This document shows positions 1-8,400 of a DNA stretch of 64,000 nucleotides, piece by piece. How positions within the stretch are numbered: the stretch's first letter is position 1; the number at the start of each line of letters is the position of its first letter. The notes under the pieces are model-generated. The model was not told the DNA's origin, did not search any database, and saw only the letters and a list, made by a program, of their open reading frames with translations. This stretch comes from Sphingopyxis sp. (lineage in GTDB: Bacteria; Pseudomonadota; Alphaproteobacteria; Sphingomonadales; Sphingomonadaceae), in NCBI GenBank assembly GCA_030148985.1, contig JASBSJ010000085.1:1-64000 (forward strand), in the 5' to 3' direction. The translations under genes and the position numbers were made by a program.

Positions 1-1322
1 TCCTTGCGCATCCCGTTGACGAGATAGCGTTCATAGCTGCCGGGCAGCGCGTCGGTGCGCGACCCGAAGACGACGAAGGTCGGCGGCCGCGTGCGCGCCT
101 GCGTGATGTAACGCAGCTTGATCCGCTTGCCGCCCGGCGCCGGCGGCGGATTCGCGGTCACCGCCCCCTCGAACCAGCGGTTGAGCCGCGCGGTCGAGAC
201 GCGGTTCGTCCAGATCGCGCGCTGTTCGAACGCCACGCGGACCAGCGTGTCGATCCCCTTGCCCGTCGCGCCCGAAATGCTGAGCACCGGCACGCCCTTG
301 ACCTGGCTGAGCCCATCGTCGAGCGCGGCGCGCACGCCGTTGAACAGCGACGAGGGATCTTCGGCCACATCCCATTTGTTAAGCGCGACGATCAGCGCGC
401 GGCCTTCCTGGAGCACACGGTCGGCGATGCGCAGGTCCTGCGCCTCCAGCCCCTTGGTCGCGTCGAGCAACAGCACGACGACCTCGGCGAAATCGACCGC
501 GTGGAGCGCGTCGGCGACCGAGAGCTTCTCCAGCTTGTCCTGCACCTTCGCGCGCTTGCGCATCCCGGCGGTGTCGAACAGCTGGATCTCGTGAACCTCG
601 CCATCGTCTTCCCATTTCCAGTCGATGCGGATCGAATCGCGCGTGATCCCCGCCTCGGGCCCGGTGATCAGCCGATCCTCGCCGATCATGCGGTTGACGA
701 GGGTCGACTTGCCCGCATTCGGACGGCCGACGATCGCCAGCTTCATCGGGCCGAGCGGCGCGTCGTCGTCCTCATCATCCTCGGTGGGCGGCGGCAGGGC
801 TTCGGCTTCGGCGGCATCGAACCCCTCGACGATCGGGCGCAGCGCGTCGAACAGGTCGACGATGCCCTCGCCATGCTCGGCGCTGAGTGCAATCGGATTG
901 TCGAAGCCCAGCGAATAGGATTCCATCAAGCCGTTTTCGCCCTGCTTCCCCTCGGCCTTGTTGACGAGGAGGATGATCGGCGTGTCCTCGCTGCGCAGCC
1001 AGCGCGCGATTTCTTCGTCGAGCGGGGTCACCCCCGCGCGGCCGTCGATCATGAACAGCGCGGCGTCGGCCTCGCGCACCGCCTTTTCGGTCTGGACGCG
1101 CATCCGGCCGGGCAGGGTCGCCGCGTCATAATCCTCGAACCCCGCGGTATCGACGATGGTGAATTTCAGCCCGAGCAGTTCGCCGTCGCCCTCGCGCCGG
1201 TCGCGCGTCACGCCCGGCTGGTCGTCGACGAGCGCAAGGCGCTTGCCGACCAGCCGGTTGAACAGCGTCGATTTGCCGACATTGGGTCGGCCGACAATGG
1301 CAATCGTCGCATGTCGCGACAT
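1..1322 (-). CDS. der: Ribosome biogenesis GTPase Der (EngA), 3' end cut by window
   Basis: Der is an essential tandem GTPase that acts in maturation of the 50S ribosomal subunit. Two complete G domains are visible: the first P-loop GRPNVGKS lies at residues 11-18 and the second, GRPNAGKS, near residue 199. They are joined by a proline/acid-rich linker (PPPTEDDEDDDAP). A basic KH-like C-terminal domain follows and runs off the window edge after about 440 codons, so only the last residues are missing. The start ATG at 1322 gives MSRHATIAIVG, placing the P-loop at the usual distance. It is the last gene of the YfgM-bamB-der set, 44 nt after bamB. The frame is open and intact as far as it can be read. 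Confidence 0.96.
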   Translation of the reverse strand, partial: MSRHATIAIVGRPNVGKSTLFNRLVGKRLALVDDQPGVTRDRREGDGELLGLKFTIVDTAGFEDYDAATLPGRMRVQTEKAVREADAALFMIDGRAGVTPLDEEIARWLRSEDTPIILLVNKAEGKQGENGLMESYSLGFDNPIALSAEHGEGIVDLFDALRPIVEGFDAAEAEALPPPTEDDEDDDAPLGPMKLAIVGRPNAGKSTLVNRMIGEDRLITGPEAGITRDSIRIDWKWEDDGEVHEIQLFDTAGMRKRAKVQDKLEKLSVADALHAVDFAEVVVLLLDATKGLEAQDLRIADRVLQEGRALIVALNKWDVAEDPSSLFNGVRAALDDGLSQVKGVPVLSISGATGKGIDTLVRVAFEQRAIWTNRVSTARLNRWFEGAVTANPPPAPGGKRIKLRYITQARTRPPTFVVFGSRTDALPGSYERYLVNGMRK

Positions 1323-1366
1323 GACTTGGTTCCTATCCTATCCGGGCCGCCCCGGCCCGAACGCGG

Positions 1367-2701
1367 TCAGCGCCAGGCCGTGAGACGTCCGTCGTCCGCC
1401 AGAATATACAAAATATTGTTCGCGACCACCGGCGACTGCGACAGCGACGATTTGAATTCGGTGGTGGCGAGCAGGCTGCCGTCGGTCGGCGAGAATTCCT
1501 GCATCTGCCCTTCGCTGTTCACCGCGATCAGGCGCCCGCCCGCAAGGATCGGGCCGGTCCAGCGGATCGGGTCTTTCTTTTTCTTCTCGGTCTCGACGCG
1601 AAAGCGCGCGAGTTGCTGGAGCCAGCGCACCTTGCCGCTCGACCGCGCGACACACAGCAGCTTGCCGTCGTCGGTCATCGCATAGACCCATTCGCCGACC
1701 ACATAGGGCGTCGAAATGCCGGCGATCGAGATTTCCCAGCTGCGCTGGCCGGTGACCAGTTCGTAGCTCGCCATGCGGCCACCCTGGCCGAGCGCAAAGA
1801 CGCGGCCGCGGTCGATGACGGGATCGGCATCGACGTCGGTCAGCGTCGACACCGACAGCGCCATCGACGTGCGCGCGAGCGCATCTTCCCAAAGGTCGCG
1901 GCCGTTTTCGTAGCGATAGGCCTGCACCTCGCCCGACGAGAAGCCGGCGACGATCGTCCCCTGCCCCGCCGCGGGCGATGCCGCACCGAACACGCTGCCC
2001 GCCTCCAGCGACGCCGTCGCCTGCCACTGGACGGCGCCGTCGGCGGCGTTGAGCGCGAAAATCTGATTGTCCTGGCTGATGACATAGACGCCGCCAAAGG
2101 CCACCGTCGGCGCGCCGCGCAGCGGACCCGCGGGCCGCACCTTCCAGATCACCGACCCGTCGGTGACATTGAGCGCCGTGACGTCGCCAACGCCGCTCGT
2201 CGCATAGACGACATTGCCATCGATCGCCGCGCCGCCGCCAAACAGCGAATCCTTGAAATCCTTGCCCGTGCTGCCGATCGCGACGCTCCAAAGCTTTGCG
2301 CCGGTATCGGCGGCAAAGGCGGAGACCACCGCATCGGTGTCGACGACGAACAGCCGGTTGTCGGCAATCACTGGCGACGAGGCGAGGCGCTGTTTGTTCG
2401 TGCTGCCCGCGATGTCCGCTTCCCACAGCTTCGCGCGCGTCGCGCCGAGCGCGGGGTGGCCCATCGATTTCGATGCATTGCCGCCCGATTGCGCCCAGGC
2501 GGCGTTGACCGCCGGTTCGGGCAGGACGACGGCGATTTCGGCGGTTGCCGGATCGACCTTGATGCTGGCATCGTTCGACAGGATCGACACGCGATTGCCG
2601 ATCGTCGGCGTCTTGGGTCCACCGTCGCCCTTGAACACCCCGCAACCCGCCAGCGGCAGCGCCAGCAGCGCCGCATAAAGTCCGAAACGCGCTTTCCACA
2701 T
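1367..2701 (-). CDS. bamB: Outer membrane assembly lipoprotein BamB
   Basis: BamB is the beta-propeller lipoprotein of the BAM complex, which inserts barrel proteins into the outer membrane. The product is 444 aa. I chose the ATG at 2701 because it yields a lipoprotein signal, MWKARFGLYAALLALPLAGC, with lipid-modified Cys20; a longer upstream reading adds an arginine/proline-rich stretch with no signal. The rest shows repeated PQQ-type blades (for example GNVVYATSGVGDVTALN and GRVFALGQGGRMASYELVTG). It begins one base after the stop of the YfgM-like gene and is followed by der, the same order known from many proteobacteria (yfgM-bamB-der). Confidence 0.95.
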   Translation of the reverse strand: MWKARFGLYAALLALPLAGCGVFKGDGGPKTPTIGNRVSILSNDASIKVDPATAEIAVVLPEPAVNAAWAQSGGNASKSMGHPALGATRAKLWEADIAGSTNKQRLASSPVIADNRLFVVDTDAVVSAFAADTGAKLWSVAIGSTGKDFKDSLFGGGAAIDGNVVYATSGVGDVTALNVTDGSVIWKVRPAGPLRGAPTVAFGGVYVISQDNQIFALNAADGAVQWQATASLEAGSVFGAASPAAGQGTIVAGFSSGEVQAYRYENGRDLWEDALARTSMALSVSTLTDVDADPVIDRGRVFALGQGGRMASYELVTGQRSWEISIAGISTPYVVGEWVYAMTDDGKLLCVARSSGKVRWLQQLARFRVETEKKKKDPIRWTGPILAGGRLIAVNSEGQMQEFSPTDGSLLATTEFKSSLSQSPVVANNILYILADDGRLTAWR

Positions 2702-2702
2702 A

Positions 2703-3467
2703 TTAATTGGCTTCCTCAGTCTTGTCGGCGGCGGCGGGCGCCGCCCCCTTTTGCTCGGCCGCGACGCTCTCGGCGGCGCGGTCGGCGACGGCATCGACGC
2801 CCAGCATCCCTGCCATCTGGACCGACCGCGATTGCAGCGACTTCGTCACGTTGGGCAATTGGGCGATCCGGCCATAGAGCGCACCGGCCTGATCGAACTG
2901 GCCGAGCTGATAATGCGCGCTCGCCGACAGCTCGGCCGCGCTCGCAAACCAGCTCGACGCCGGATCCTTGGCGTCGACCATCGGCTTCATCCTCGCAATC
3001 ACCGCCTCGGGCTTCAGCGTGTCATATTCGAACGCCGTCTGGCGGATCAGCGCCAGGTCGCGGAGCGACTGGTCAACCTCTGCATCGGCGGCGACCTTGG
3101 CCATCAGCGCGGCGGCGGCTTTCAGGTCGCCTGCGTCGGCCTTGATATTCGCCTGCTGCATCATCGCCGCAGCGCGATAGGCGGGGGTGCCTTCGGCAGC
3201 GATCTTCTCGAGCTCGCTTGCCGCGGCGCGCGGCTGATTGGTCTGGAGCTTGTCCAGCGCCGCAACCAACTGTTCAGCCTGTTCGCCGCGCGCGACGTCC
3301 TGCCGGTGATTCCAGTAAAGATAGCCGCCGAACGCCAGCAGGACCACCAGCACGCCGCCGATGATCCAGCGGCCATAGCGCTGCATGATCGTGTCGAGCC
3401 GGTCCTTGCGGACGGCTTCATCGACTTCCTGCAACAGCGCGGCGTCATTCGTCGGGCTCAGGGCCAA
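2703..3467 (-). CDS. YfgM-like membrane-anchored TPR protein
   Basis: This 254-aa protein has a short cytoplasmic N-terminus, one membrane segment at about residues 34-50 (WIIGGVLVVLLAFGGYLYW) and a helical, alanine-rich periplasmic part with TPR-like repeats. It matches YfgM-type proteins, ancillary subunits of the SecYEG translocon that work with periplasmic chaperones. The start is a TTG at 3467: a GGAGG sits 5 nt upstream (3473-3477) and no better ATG fits the conserved N-terminus. Placement directly before bamB and der supports the assignment. The C-terminal 30 residues are low-complexity (AAAEKGAAPAAADKTEEAN-like). Confidence 0.85.
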   Translation of the reverse strand: MALSPTNDAALLQEVDEAVRKDRLDTIMQRYGRWIIGGVLVVLLAFGGYLYWNHRQDVARGEQAEQLVAALDKLQTNQPRAAASELEKIAAEGTPAYRAAAMMQQANIKADAGDLKAAAALMAKVAADAEVDQSLRDLALIRQTAFEYDTLKPEAVIARMKPMVDAKDPASSWFASAAELSASAHYQLGQFDQAGALYGRIAQLPNVTKSLQSRSVQMAGMLGVDAVADRAAESVAAEQKGAAPAAADKTEEAN

Positions 3468-3567
3468 TCAAACCTCCGTAAACTTCATGGCGGCACAGGG
3501 CCGGCCCGCTTCCTTAGCGACGGCACGGGGAAAGGCCAAGCGTTTCACTTGGTCCGACGCGCGGCCT

Positions 3568-4431
3568 TTATCCAGCGTAGATCTGATCCTCGGTCGGGAA
3601 TGAACGGGACCTGACTTCGCTGGCATAATCCTGCACCGCGCCGCTCACGACGCTCGCCATATCCTGATAGCGCTTCACGAATTTGGGAACGCGCTCGAAC
3701 ATCCCCAGCATGTCGTCAGTGACGAGCACCTGGCCGTCGCACTCGGCCGAGGCACCGATACCGATCGTCGGGCAATCGACCTTGTTCGTGATCTCGATCG
3801 CGATCGATTCGAGCACGCCCTCGATCACGATCGAAAAGGCACCCGCCTGCGCGACCGCGACCGCATCTTCGACGATCGAACGCGCTTCTTCCTCGCTCTT
3901 GCCGCGCACGCCATAGCCGCCGAGGATGTTCACCGCCTGCGGGGTCAGCCCGACATGGCCCATCACCGGGATGCCGCGCTGGGTCAGGAATTCGATCGTC
4001 GGTGCGAGCACCTTGCCGCCCTCGACCTTCACCGCAGCAGCGCCGGTTTCCTTGAGCAGCCGCGCGGCATTGTCGAACGCCAGCTGCGGGCTCGCCTCAT
4101 AGCTGCCAAAGGGCATGTCGACGATGACCGCGGCATGATAACTGCCGCGGACGACCGCGGCACCGTGTAGCGCCATCATCTCCATCGTCACGCCCACCGT
4201 GTGCGGCAGGCCATAGATCACCTGCGCCAGCGAATCGCCGACGAGCAGCATGTCGCAATGCGGATCGAGCAATTGCGCCATGCGCACCGTATAGGCGGTG
4301 AGCATGACGATCGGCTCGCCGCCCTTGCGCTGGCGGATGCGCGGCACCGTCAGGCGCTTCATCGGCTGCGGCGTCGGGTTCGCGCGGCTGGTGGATGTGT
4401 CGAGGGTGAGCGTTTTGGGGAGCGTAGACAT
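3568..4431 (-). CDS. panB: 3-methyl-2-oxobutanoate hydroxymethyltransferase PanB
   Basis: PanB makes ketopantoate from 2-oxoisovalerate and methylene-tetrahydrofolate, the first step of pantothenate and CoA synthesis, in the cytoplasm. The 287-aa product shows the family signatures: VMLTAYT near the N-terminus, LVGDSL for metal binding, AVKVEGG, MGHVGLTPQ, VIEGV and the C-terminal IGIGAS block with DGQVLVTDDMLG. Length is slightly above the usual 260-280 because of a 25-residue N-terminal extension before KRLTVPRIRQRKG. It is about 100 nt upstream of the YfgM gene on the same strand and may lead that operon. No panC is seen nearby. Confidence 0.96.
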   Translation of the reverse strand: MSTLPKTLTLDTSTSRANPTPQPMKRLTVPRIRQRKGGEPIVMLTAYTVRMAQLLDPHCDMLLVGDSLAQVIYGLPHTVGVTMEMMALHGAAVVRGSYHAAVIVDMPFGSYEASPQLAFDNAARLLKETGAAAVKVEGGKVLAPTIEFLTQRGIPVMGHVGLTPQAVNILGGYGVRGKSEEEARSIVEDAVAVAQAGAFSIVIEGVLESIAIEITNKVDCPTIGIGASAECDGQVLVTDDMLGMFERVPKFVKRYQDMASVVSGAVQDYASEVRSRSFPTEDQIYAG

Positions 4432-4503
4432 GGCGCGAGGGCTTAGCCGATGCGACCATCTTTTGCCAATGCAATCGCGGGTGGTCTCAGCGCGGCGCGG
4501 CGG

Positions 4504-5580
4504 TCAACGGCGCGCCGTCGCTCCCACCGCCGCCACCGCTTCGCGCACATTGTCGCTGAACAGGCCGTCGATGCCGGTCGCGAGATAGGCGTCGATCTCG
4601 CCGCCGAGGTCGCCGGGTGCTGCCGGATTGACGCTGCCCTTGTCGCCGAGCGGCAGGAAATAATTTTCGCGGCGAAAGGTCCAGGGATGCACCTTCAGCC
4701 CCGCTTCATGCGCATCGCGCACCAGGCTGGTCGGTTCGCCGAGCCGGCCGAGCGCGCCGCGCGGAATGACCATCGCCTTGTTCGGACCAATCCCGTCGGC
4801 GTAAGCGGCGATCATCTTGAGTCCGGCGGGCGACGTCATGGCGGCATAGCTCATATCCGGGCGGTCGGCGGGGCCGCCGCTCGCATCGACCAGCTGGATC
4901 AGCGGCAGATCGCTGTTTTCGCGCAGGTCCATCAGATTGCCGACCTCGAAGCTCTGGATGAACACCGGCGCGGTGCGGCCGCGATAACCGAAGCGGTCGA
5001 GCAGCGCGAGTAGTGGCGCTTCGTGCGGCAGGCCGATCGCCGCGAAATAGCTCGGGTGCTTGGTCTCGGGATAGACGCCGACCGGCGTCGTGCGCCCGCG
5101 GTTCACCTCGGCGAGCAGCGTCAATATCTCCTCAAAGGTCGGCACCGCGAACTGCCCGTCGAACGCCGTCCCGCGCAGCTGCGGCAGCCGCTCCTTCGCG
5201 CGCAAGGTCTTGAGTTCGGCGAGCGTGAAATCCTCGGTGAACCAGCCCGTCACCGCGTGCCCGTCGATCGTCTTCGTCGCCTTGCGATCGGCAAATTCGG
5301 GCCGGTCCGCGACGTCGGTCGTCTCCGAAATCTCATTCTCGTGGCGCGCCACGAGCACCCCGTCGCGCGTCAGCACCAGATCGGGCTCGATGAAATCGGC
5401 GCCCTGTTCGATCGCCAGCCTATAGCTTGCGATCGTATGTTCGGGCCGCTCGCCCGACGCACCGCGATGCGCGATGACGATGGGCGGCTTGCCGTCGAGC
5501 GTGGGCTGCGCGGTCACCGGATCAGCCGAGCAGCCGGCGGGCAGCATGAGGGCCAGAAGGGCCGCAAACCATCGCGTCAT
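4504..5580 (-). CDS. Glycerophosphodiester phosphodiesterase, lipoprotein
   Basis: This enzyme hydrolyses glycerophosphodiesters to glycerol-3-phosphate and an alcohol; the GlpQ-type fold is recognised by PIVIAHRGASGERPEHT, which holds the catalytic His-Arg and Glu, and by the metal-binding DFIEPDLVLTRDG and later His in VLVARHE. The C-terminal IDGLFSDN block is typical. The start at 5580 (MTRWFAALLALMLPAGC) overlaps the stop of the upstream gene by 4 nt (ATGA) and gives a signal peptide with a probable lipidated Cys17, although proline at the -3 position is less usual. The product is 358 aa, similar to periplasmic GlpQ. It is the last gene of a three-gene leftward set. Confidence 0.93.
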   Translation of the reverse strand: MTRWFAALLALMLPAGCSADPVTAQPTLDGKPPIVIAHRGASGERPEHTIASYRLAIEQGADFIEPDLVLTRDGVLVARHENEISETTDVADRPEFADRKATKTIDGHAVTGWFTEDFTLAELKTLRAKERLPQLRGTAFDGQFAVPTFEEILTLLAEVNRGRTTPVGVYPETKHPSYFAAIGLPHEAPLLALLDRFGYRGRTAPVFIQSFEVGNLMDLRENSDLPLIQLVDASGGPADRPDMSYAAMTSPAGLKMIAAYADGIGPNKAMVIPRGALGRLGEPTSLVRDAHEAGLKVHPWTFRRENYFLPLGDKGSVNPAAPGDLGGEIDAYLATGIDGLFSDNVREAVAAVGATARR

Positions 5581-5927
5581 GCCGCAAAGCGCGCCTGCCA
5601 TTCGTCGGCGGAAAAGCCGACGCTGACCCCGTCCGCCGCTTCGACCACCGGCCGCCGGATCATCGCCGGCTGGTCGAGCATCAACGCCTTGGCCGCGGCG
5701 GCATCCAGTCCTGCCTTGGCCTCATCGGGCAATTTGCGAAAAGTCGTGCCGGCCTTGTTGAGCAGCTTTTCCCAGCCGAGCGCATCGATCCAGCGCTGAA
5801 GCCGGTCGGGGTCCAGCCCGTCTTTCCGAAAGTCGTGGAACCGGTGTGCGACACCCTGTTCATCGAGCCAGCGGCGTGCCTTCTTCACCGTGTCGCAGTT
5901 TGGAATGCCATAGAGAATCATCGTCAT
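5577..5927 (-). CDS. ArsC/Spx-family thioredoxin-fold protein (YffB type)
   Basis: This 116-aa protein has the thioredoxin-like ArsC fold: a single N-terminal cysteine in YGIPNCDTVKKARRW, a long helical middle and a C-terminal RRPVV block that matches the substrate-arginine region of the family. YffB members lack demonstrated arsenate reductase activity, so I do not assign one. Starts at 5927 (MTMILYG) or 5921 (MILYG) are both possible; neither has a strong ribosome binding site. Longer upstream reading is arginine-rich shadow. Its stop overlaps the start of the phosphodiesterase gene, so the two are translationally coupled. Confidence 0.87.
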   Translation of the reverse strand: MTMILYGIPNCDTVKKARRWLDEQGVAHRFHDFRKDGLDPDRLQRWIDALGWEKLLNKAGTTFRKLPDEAKAGLDAAAAKALMLDQPAMIRRPVVEAADGVSVGFSADEWQARFAA

Positions 5928-5982
5928 GGCGAGGGGATTAGCAGGCGTCGGTTGCAGATTCGAGGCTGCACAGCGGCGATGA

Positions 5983-6660
5983 TCAAGAAACCACCGGGCG
6001 GTCCGCGATGCGCGTGTTGGCGCTCGCCAGCTTGCCGCGCAGGGCGCGCGCGAAACCCTCGTGCAGCTCGGCCGCGATCCCGGGATTGGCGGCGAGATAG
6101 GCGCGCAGCGCCGCGGCGGGGACGAACCACAGCCGCGCATTGCTACCGAGCACGACCGTGCCCGTCGCGTGCGACCCGTCGAGCACCGTCGCCTCACCGA
6201 TCAGCTCGCCGTCGGACAAGCGGCCGACCTCGACGCCATCGCGCAGGATCGCCGCGCGTCCCTCGGCCAGATAGAATAGGCTGGGTGCTGCCTGACTCTC
6301 GCGGATCAGCACCTCGCCGCGCTTCGCCGAGATCCAGTGCCCCTGGTCGATCAGGCCGCGCGCAGCGTGCGCGCCCAGCCCCGGAAAATGCCGACGCCGC
6401 AATTCTTCGTCCTCGGGCGAGAAGCGCACTTTCGCGCTGCGGAGCCACAACCGCAAAAGGATGCCGATGTTGACCGCGAGGATTGCCAGGACGAGCAGGC
6501 TGTAACCGGGGTCCGACGCGCGAAAGAGGGTGAGCGGCAGCGCGACCAGCGCCGCCGCGGCCAGCCCGATCCGCGCATAGTCGATACGCACGACGAAGCT
6601 TGTCGCCAGAAGGAGCAGCAATGCCCCGTAAAGGAACCACGCGAAGTCGAAACTCGCCAT
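5983..6660 (-). CDS. Membrane protein with cyclic-nucleotide-binding domain
   Basis: The 225-aa product has two or three N-terminal membrane segments (residues about 8-23, 28-43 and 53-70) followed by a cytoplasmic cupin-like cNMP-binding domain. The domain is seen from ISAKRGEVLIRE, YLAEGRAAIL and GELIGEATVLDGSHATGTV, the last being the phosphate-binding cassette region. This layout resembles Popeye-domain-like sensor proteins. The start may be ATG 6660 or the in-frame TTG two codons upstream; I prefer the ATG. It heads the three-gene set with the ArsC-like and phosphodiesterase genes (55-nt gap). Ligand and role cannot be told from sequence. Confidence 0.8.
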   Translation of the reverse strand: MASFDFAWFLYGALLLLLATSFVVRIDYARIGLAAAALVALPLTLFRASDPGYSLLVLAILAVNIGILLRLWLRSAKVRFSPEDEELRRRHFPGLGAHAARGLIDQGHWISAKRGEVLIRESQAAPSLFYLAEGRAAILRDGVEVGRLSDGELIGEATVLDGSHATGTVVLGSNARLWFVPAAALRAYLAANPGIAAELHEGFARALRGKLASANTRIADRPVVS

Positions 6661-6912
6661 AGCCAATCGCTCGCATCCCGACCCGCCGCGGGGTCACTGG
6701 GTATATAACGTCGTCGATAGCCCTGCACCTTGGACGCGCACCCATTGCGGCGCCAAGTCGCAATAAACTATCAGTTCATGGTCCCGAAGAAAAGCATAGG
6801 TGCGCAAATGTCACGATAATGCTAATTTTCCGCCCCGTTCGCTCCGCAAACATTGCGTCCCGCGGACATAGGCGCCATGGGGCGCATGATTCGATGATGA
6901 AATGACAGGCTG

Positions 6913-8286
6913 ATGACGAAAAACTGGCAACCGCATAGCTGGCGCTCGCACGAGGCGCGCCAGCTGCCCACCTATCGCGACGCCGATGCGCTCGCGGCCG
7001 CCGAACGCGAACTCGCGGGCTATCCCCCGCTTGTCTTTGCGGGCGAGGCGCGCGAGCTGACGAGCGATCTCGCGCGCGTTGCGGAGGGCAAGGCGTTTTT
7101 GCTTCAGGGCGGCGACTGCGCCGAAAGCTTTGCCGAATTCCATCCGAACAATATCCGCGACACCTTCCGCGTCCTCCTCCAGATGGCGGTCGTGCTGACC
7201 TTCGCGTCGAAAATGCCCGTGGTAAAACTCGGCCGCATGGCGGGTCAGTTCGCCAAGCCGCGCTCGGCCGACATGGAAGAGATCGATGGCGTGTCGCTGC
7301 CGAGCTATCGCGGCGACAACATCAACGACATCGCGTTCGAGGAAGCGGGCCGCGAGCCCGACCCCGCACGGATGGTCAAGGCGTATAACCAGTCGGCGGC
7401 GACGCTCAACCTGCTGCGCGCCTTCGCCGGCGGCGGCTATGCCAATCTGCATCAGGTCAACGCCTGGACGCACGACTTCATGGACCGCAGCCCGTGGGCG
7501 AAGAAATATCAGGAAACCGCCGCGCGGATTTCCGAAGCGCTCGCCTTCATGGAAGCGTGCGGCGTGACGCCCGAAACCGTCCCGCAGATCAAGGGCACCA
7601 GCTTCTACACCAGCCACGAGGCGCTGCTGCTCCCTTACGAGCAGGCGCTCACCCGGCAGGACAGCCTGACCGGTGGCTGGTACGACACCTCGGGCCACTT
7701 CCTGTGGGTCGGCGACCGCACCCGTTTCGAGGGGTCGGCGCATATCGAATATCTGCGCGGCATCGGCAATCCGGTCGGCATGAAATGCGGACCGAGCCTC
7801 GAACCCGACGTACTGCTGCGCCTGCTCGACACGCTGAACCCGAACCATGTGTCGGGGCGGATGACGCTGATTACCCGCTATGGCCATGACAAGATCGAGG
7901 CGCAGCTGCCCAAGCTGGTGCGCGCGGTGAAGGAATCGGGGCACCCCGTCGTCTGGTCGTGCGACCCGATGCACGGCAATGTTATCAAGACGCCCAACGG
8001 CTACAAGACGCGCCCGTTCGAGCGCATCCTTGCCGAAGTGCGCGGCTTCTTCGCCGTCCACCGCGCCGAGGGCACGCATGGCGGCGGCATCCATATCGAG
8101 ATGACCGGCCAGAATGTCACCGAATGCACCGGCGGCGCGATGGACGTGACGCAGATGGACCTCGCCGATCGTTATCACACGCACTGCGACCCGCGCCTGA
8201 ATGCGGGGCAAAGCCTCGAACTCGCCTTCCTGCTGGCCGAAATGCTCAATCAGGAAATGGCGGATCGCGCCAAGCAGGCGGCTTAA
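6913..8286 (+). CDS. aroG: Class II 3-deoxy-7-phosphoheptulonate synthase
   Basis: The enzyme condenses phosphoenolpyruvate with erythrose 4-phosphate, the entry step of the shikimate pathway. The 457-aa length and motifs are those of the class II (plant/actinobacterial) type: [12 protein letters not shown] with the metal-binding Cys, [57 protein letters not shown] and [15 protein letters not shown]. The symbol follows the M. tuberculosis class II enzyme; other names are in use. The upstream 250-nt gap (6661-6912) holds no gene. A palindromic repeat pair follows directly downstream and may end transcription. Confidence 0.96.
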   Translation: MTKNWQPHSWRSHEARQLPTYRDADALAAAERELAGYPPLVFAGEARELTSDLARVAEGKAFLLQGGDCAESFAEFHPNNIRDTFRVLLQMAVVLTFASKMPVVKLGRMAGQFAKPRSADMEEIDGVSLPSYRGDNINDIAFEEAGREPDPARMVKAYNQSAATLNLLRAFAGGGYANLHQVNAWTHDFMDRSPWAKKYQETAARISEALAFMEACGVTPETVPQIKGTSFYTSHEALLLPYEQALTRQDSLTGGWYDTSGHFLWVGDRTRFEGSAHIEYLRGIGNPVGMKCGPSLEPDVLLRLLDTLNPNHVSGRMTLITRYGHDKIEAQLPKLVRAVKESGHPVVWSCDPMHGNVIKTPNGYKTRPFERILAEVRGFFAVHRAEGTHGGGIHIEMTGQNVTECTGGAMDVTQMDLADRYHTHCDPRLNAGQSLELAFLLAEMLNQEMADRAKQAA

Positions 8287-8305
8287 TATCGCCAACCCTG
8301 ATTTG

Positions 8306-8392
8306 GTGTGCCCCCGCGAAGGCGGGGGTCCATCTCCCACCGTTTAATTCCGAAAGAGCCGGTGATGGGTCCCCGCCTTCGCGGGGACACAC
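8306..8392. repeat. Inverted pair of REP-like palindromes
   Basis: Two 29-nt arms (8306-8334 and 8364-8392) are near-perfect reverse complements; each arm itself contains a small palindrome around CCCCGCGAAGGCGGGG. The 29-nt spacer carries no gene. The pair lies between the convergent stops of the DAHP synthase and the M28 peptidase, where it could also act as a bidirectional terminator. Its GCGAAGGC core is shared with other repeats in this window. Confidence 0.85.
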
Positions 8393-8400
8393 GCTTTTGC

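Noticed and set aside
6661-6912. Small ORFs in the gap upstream of the DAHP synthase gene
   Set aside because: No frame with start, ribosome binding site and sensible composition; more likely the divergent promoter region.
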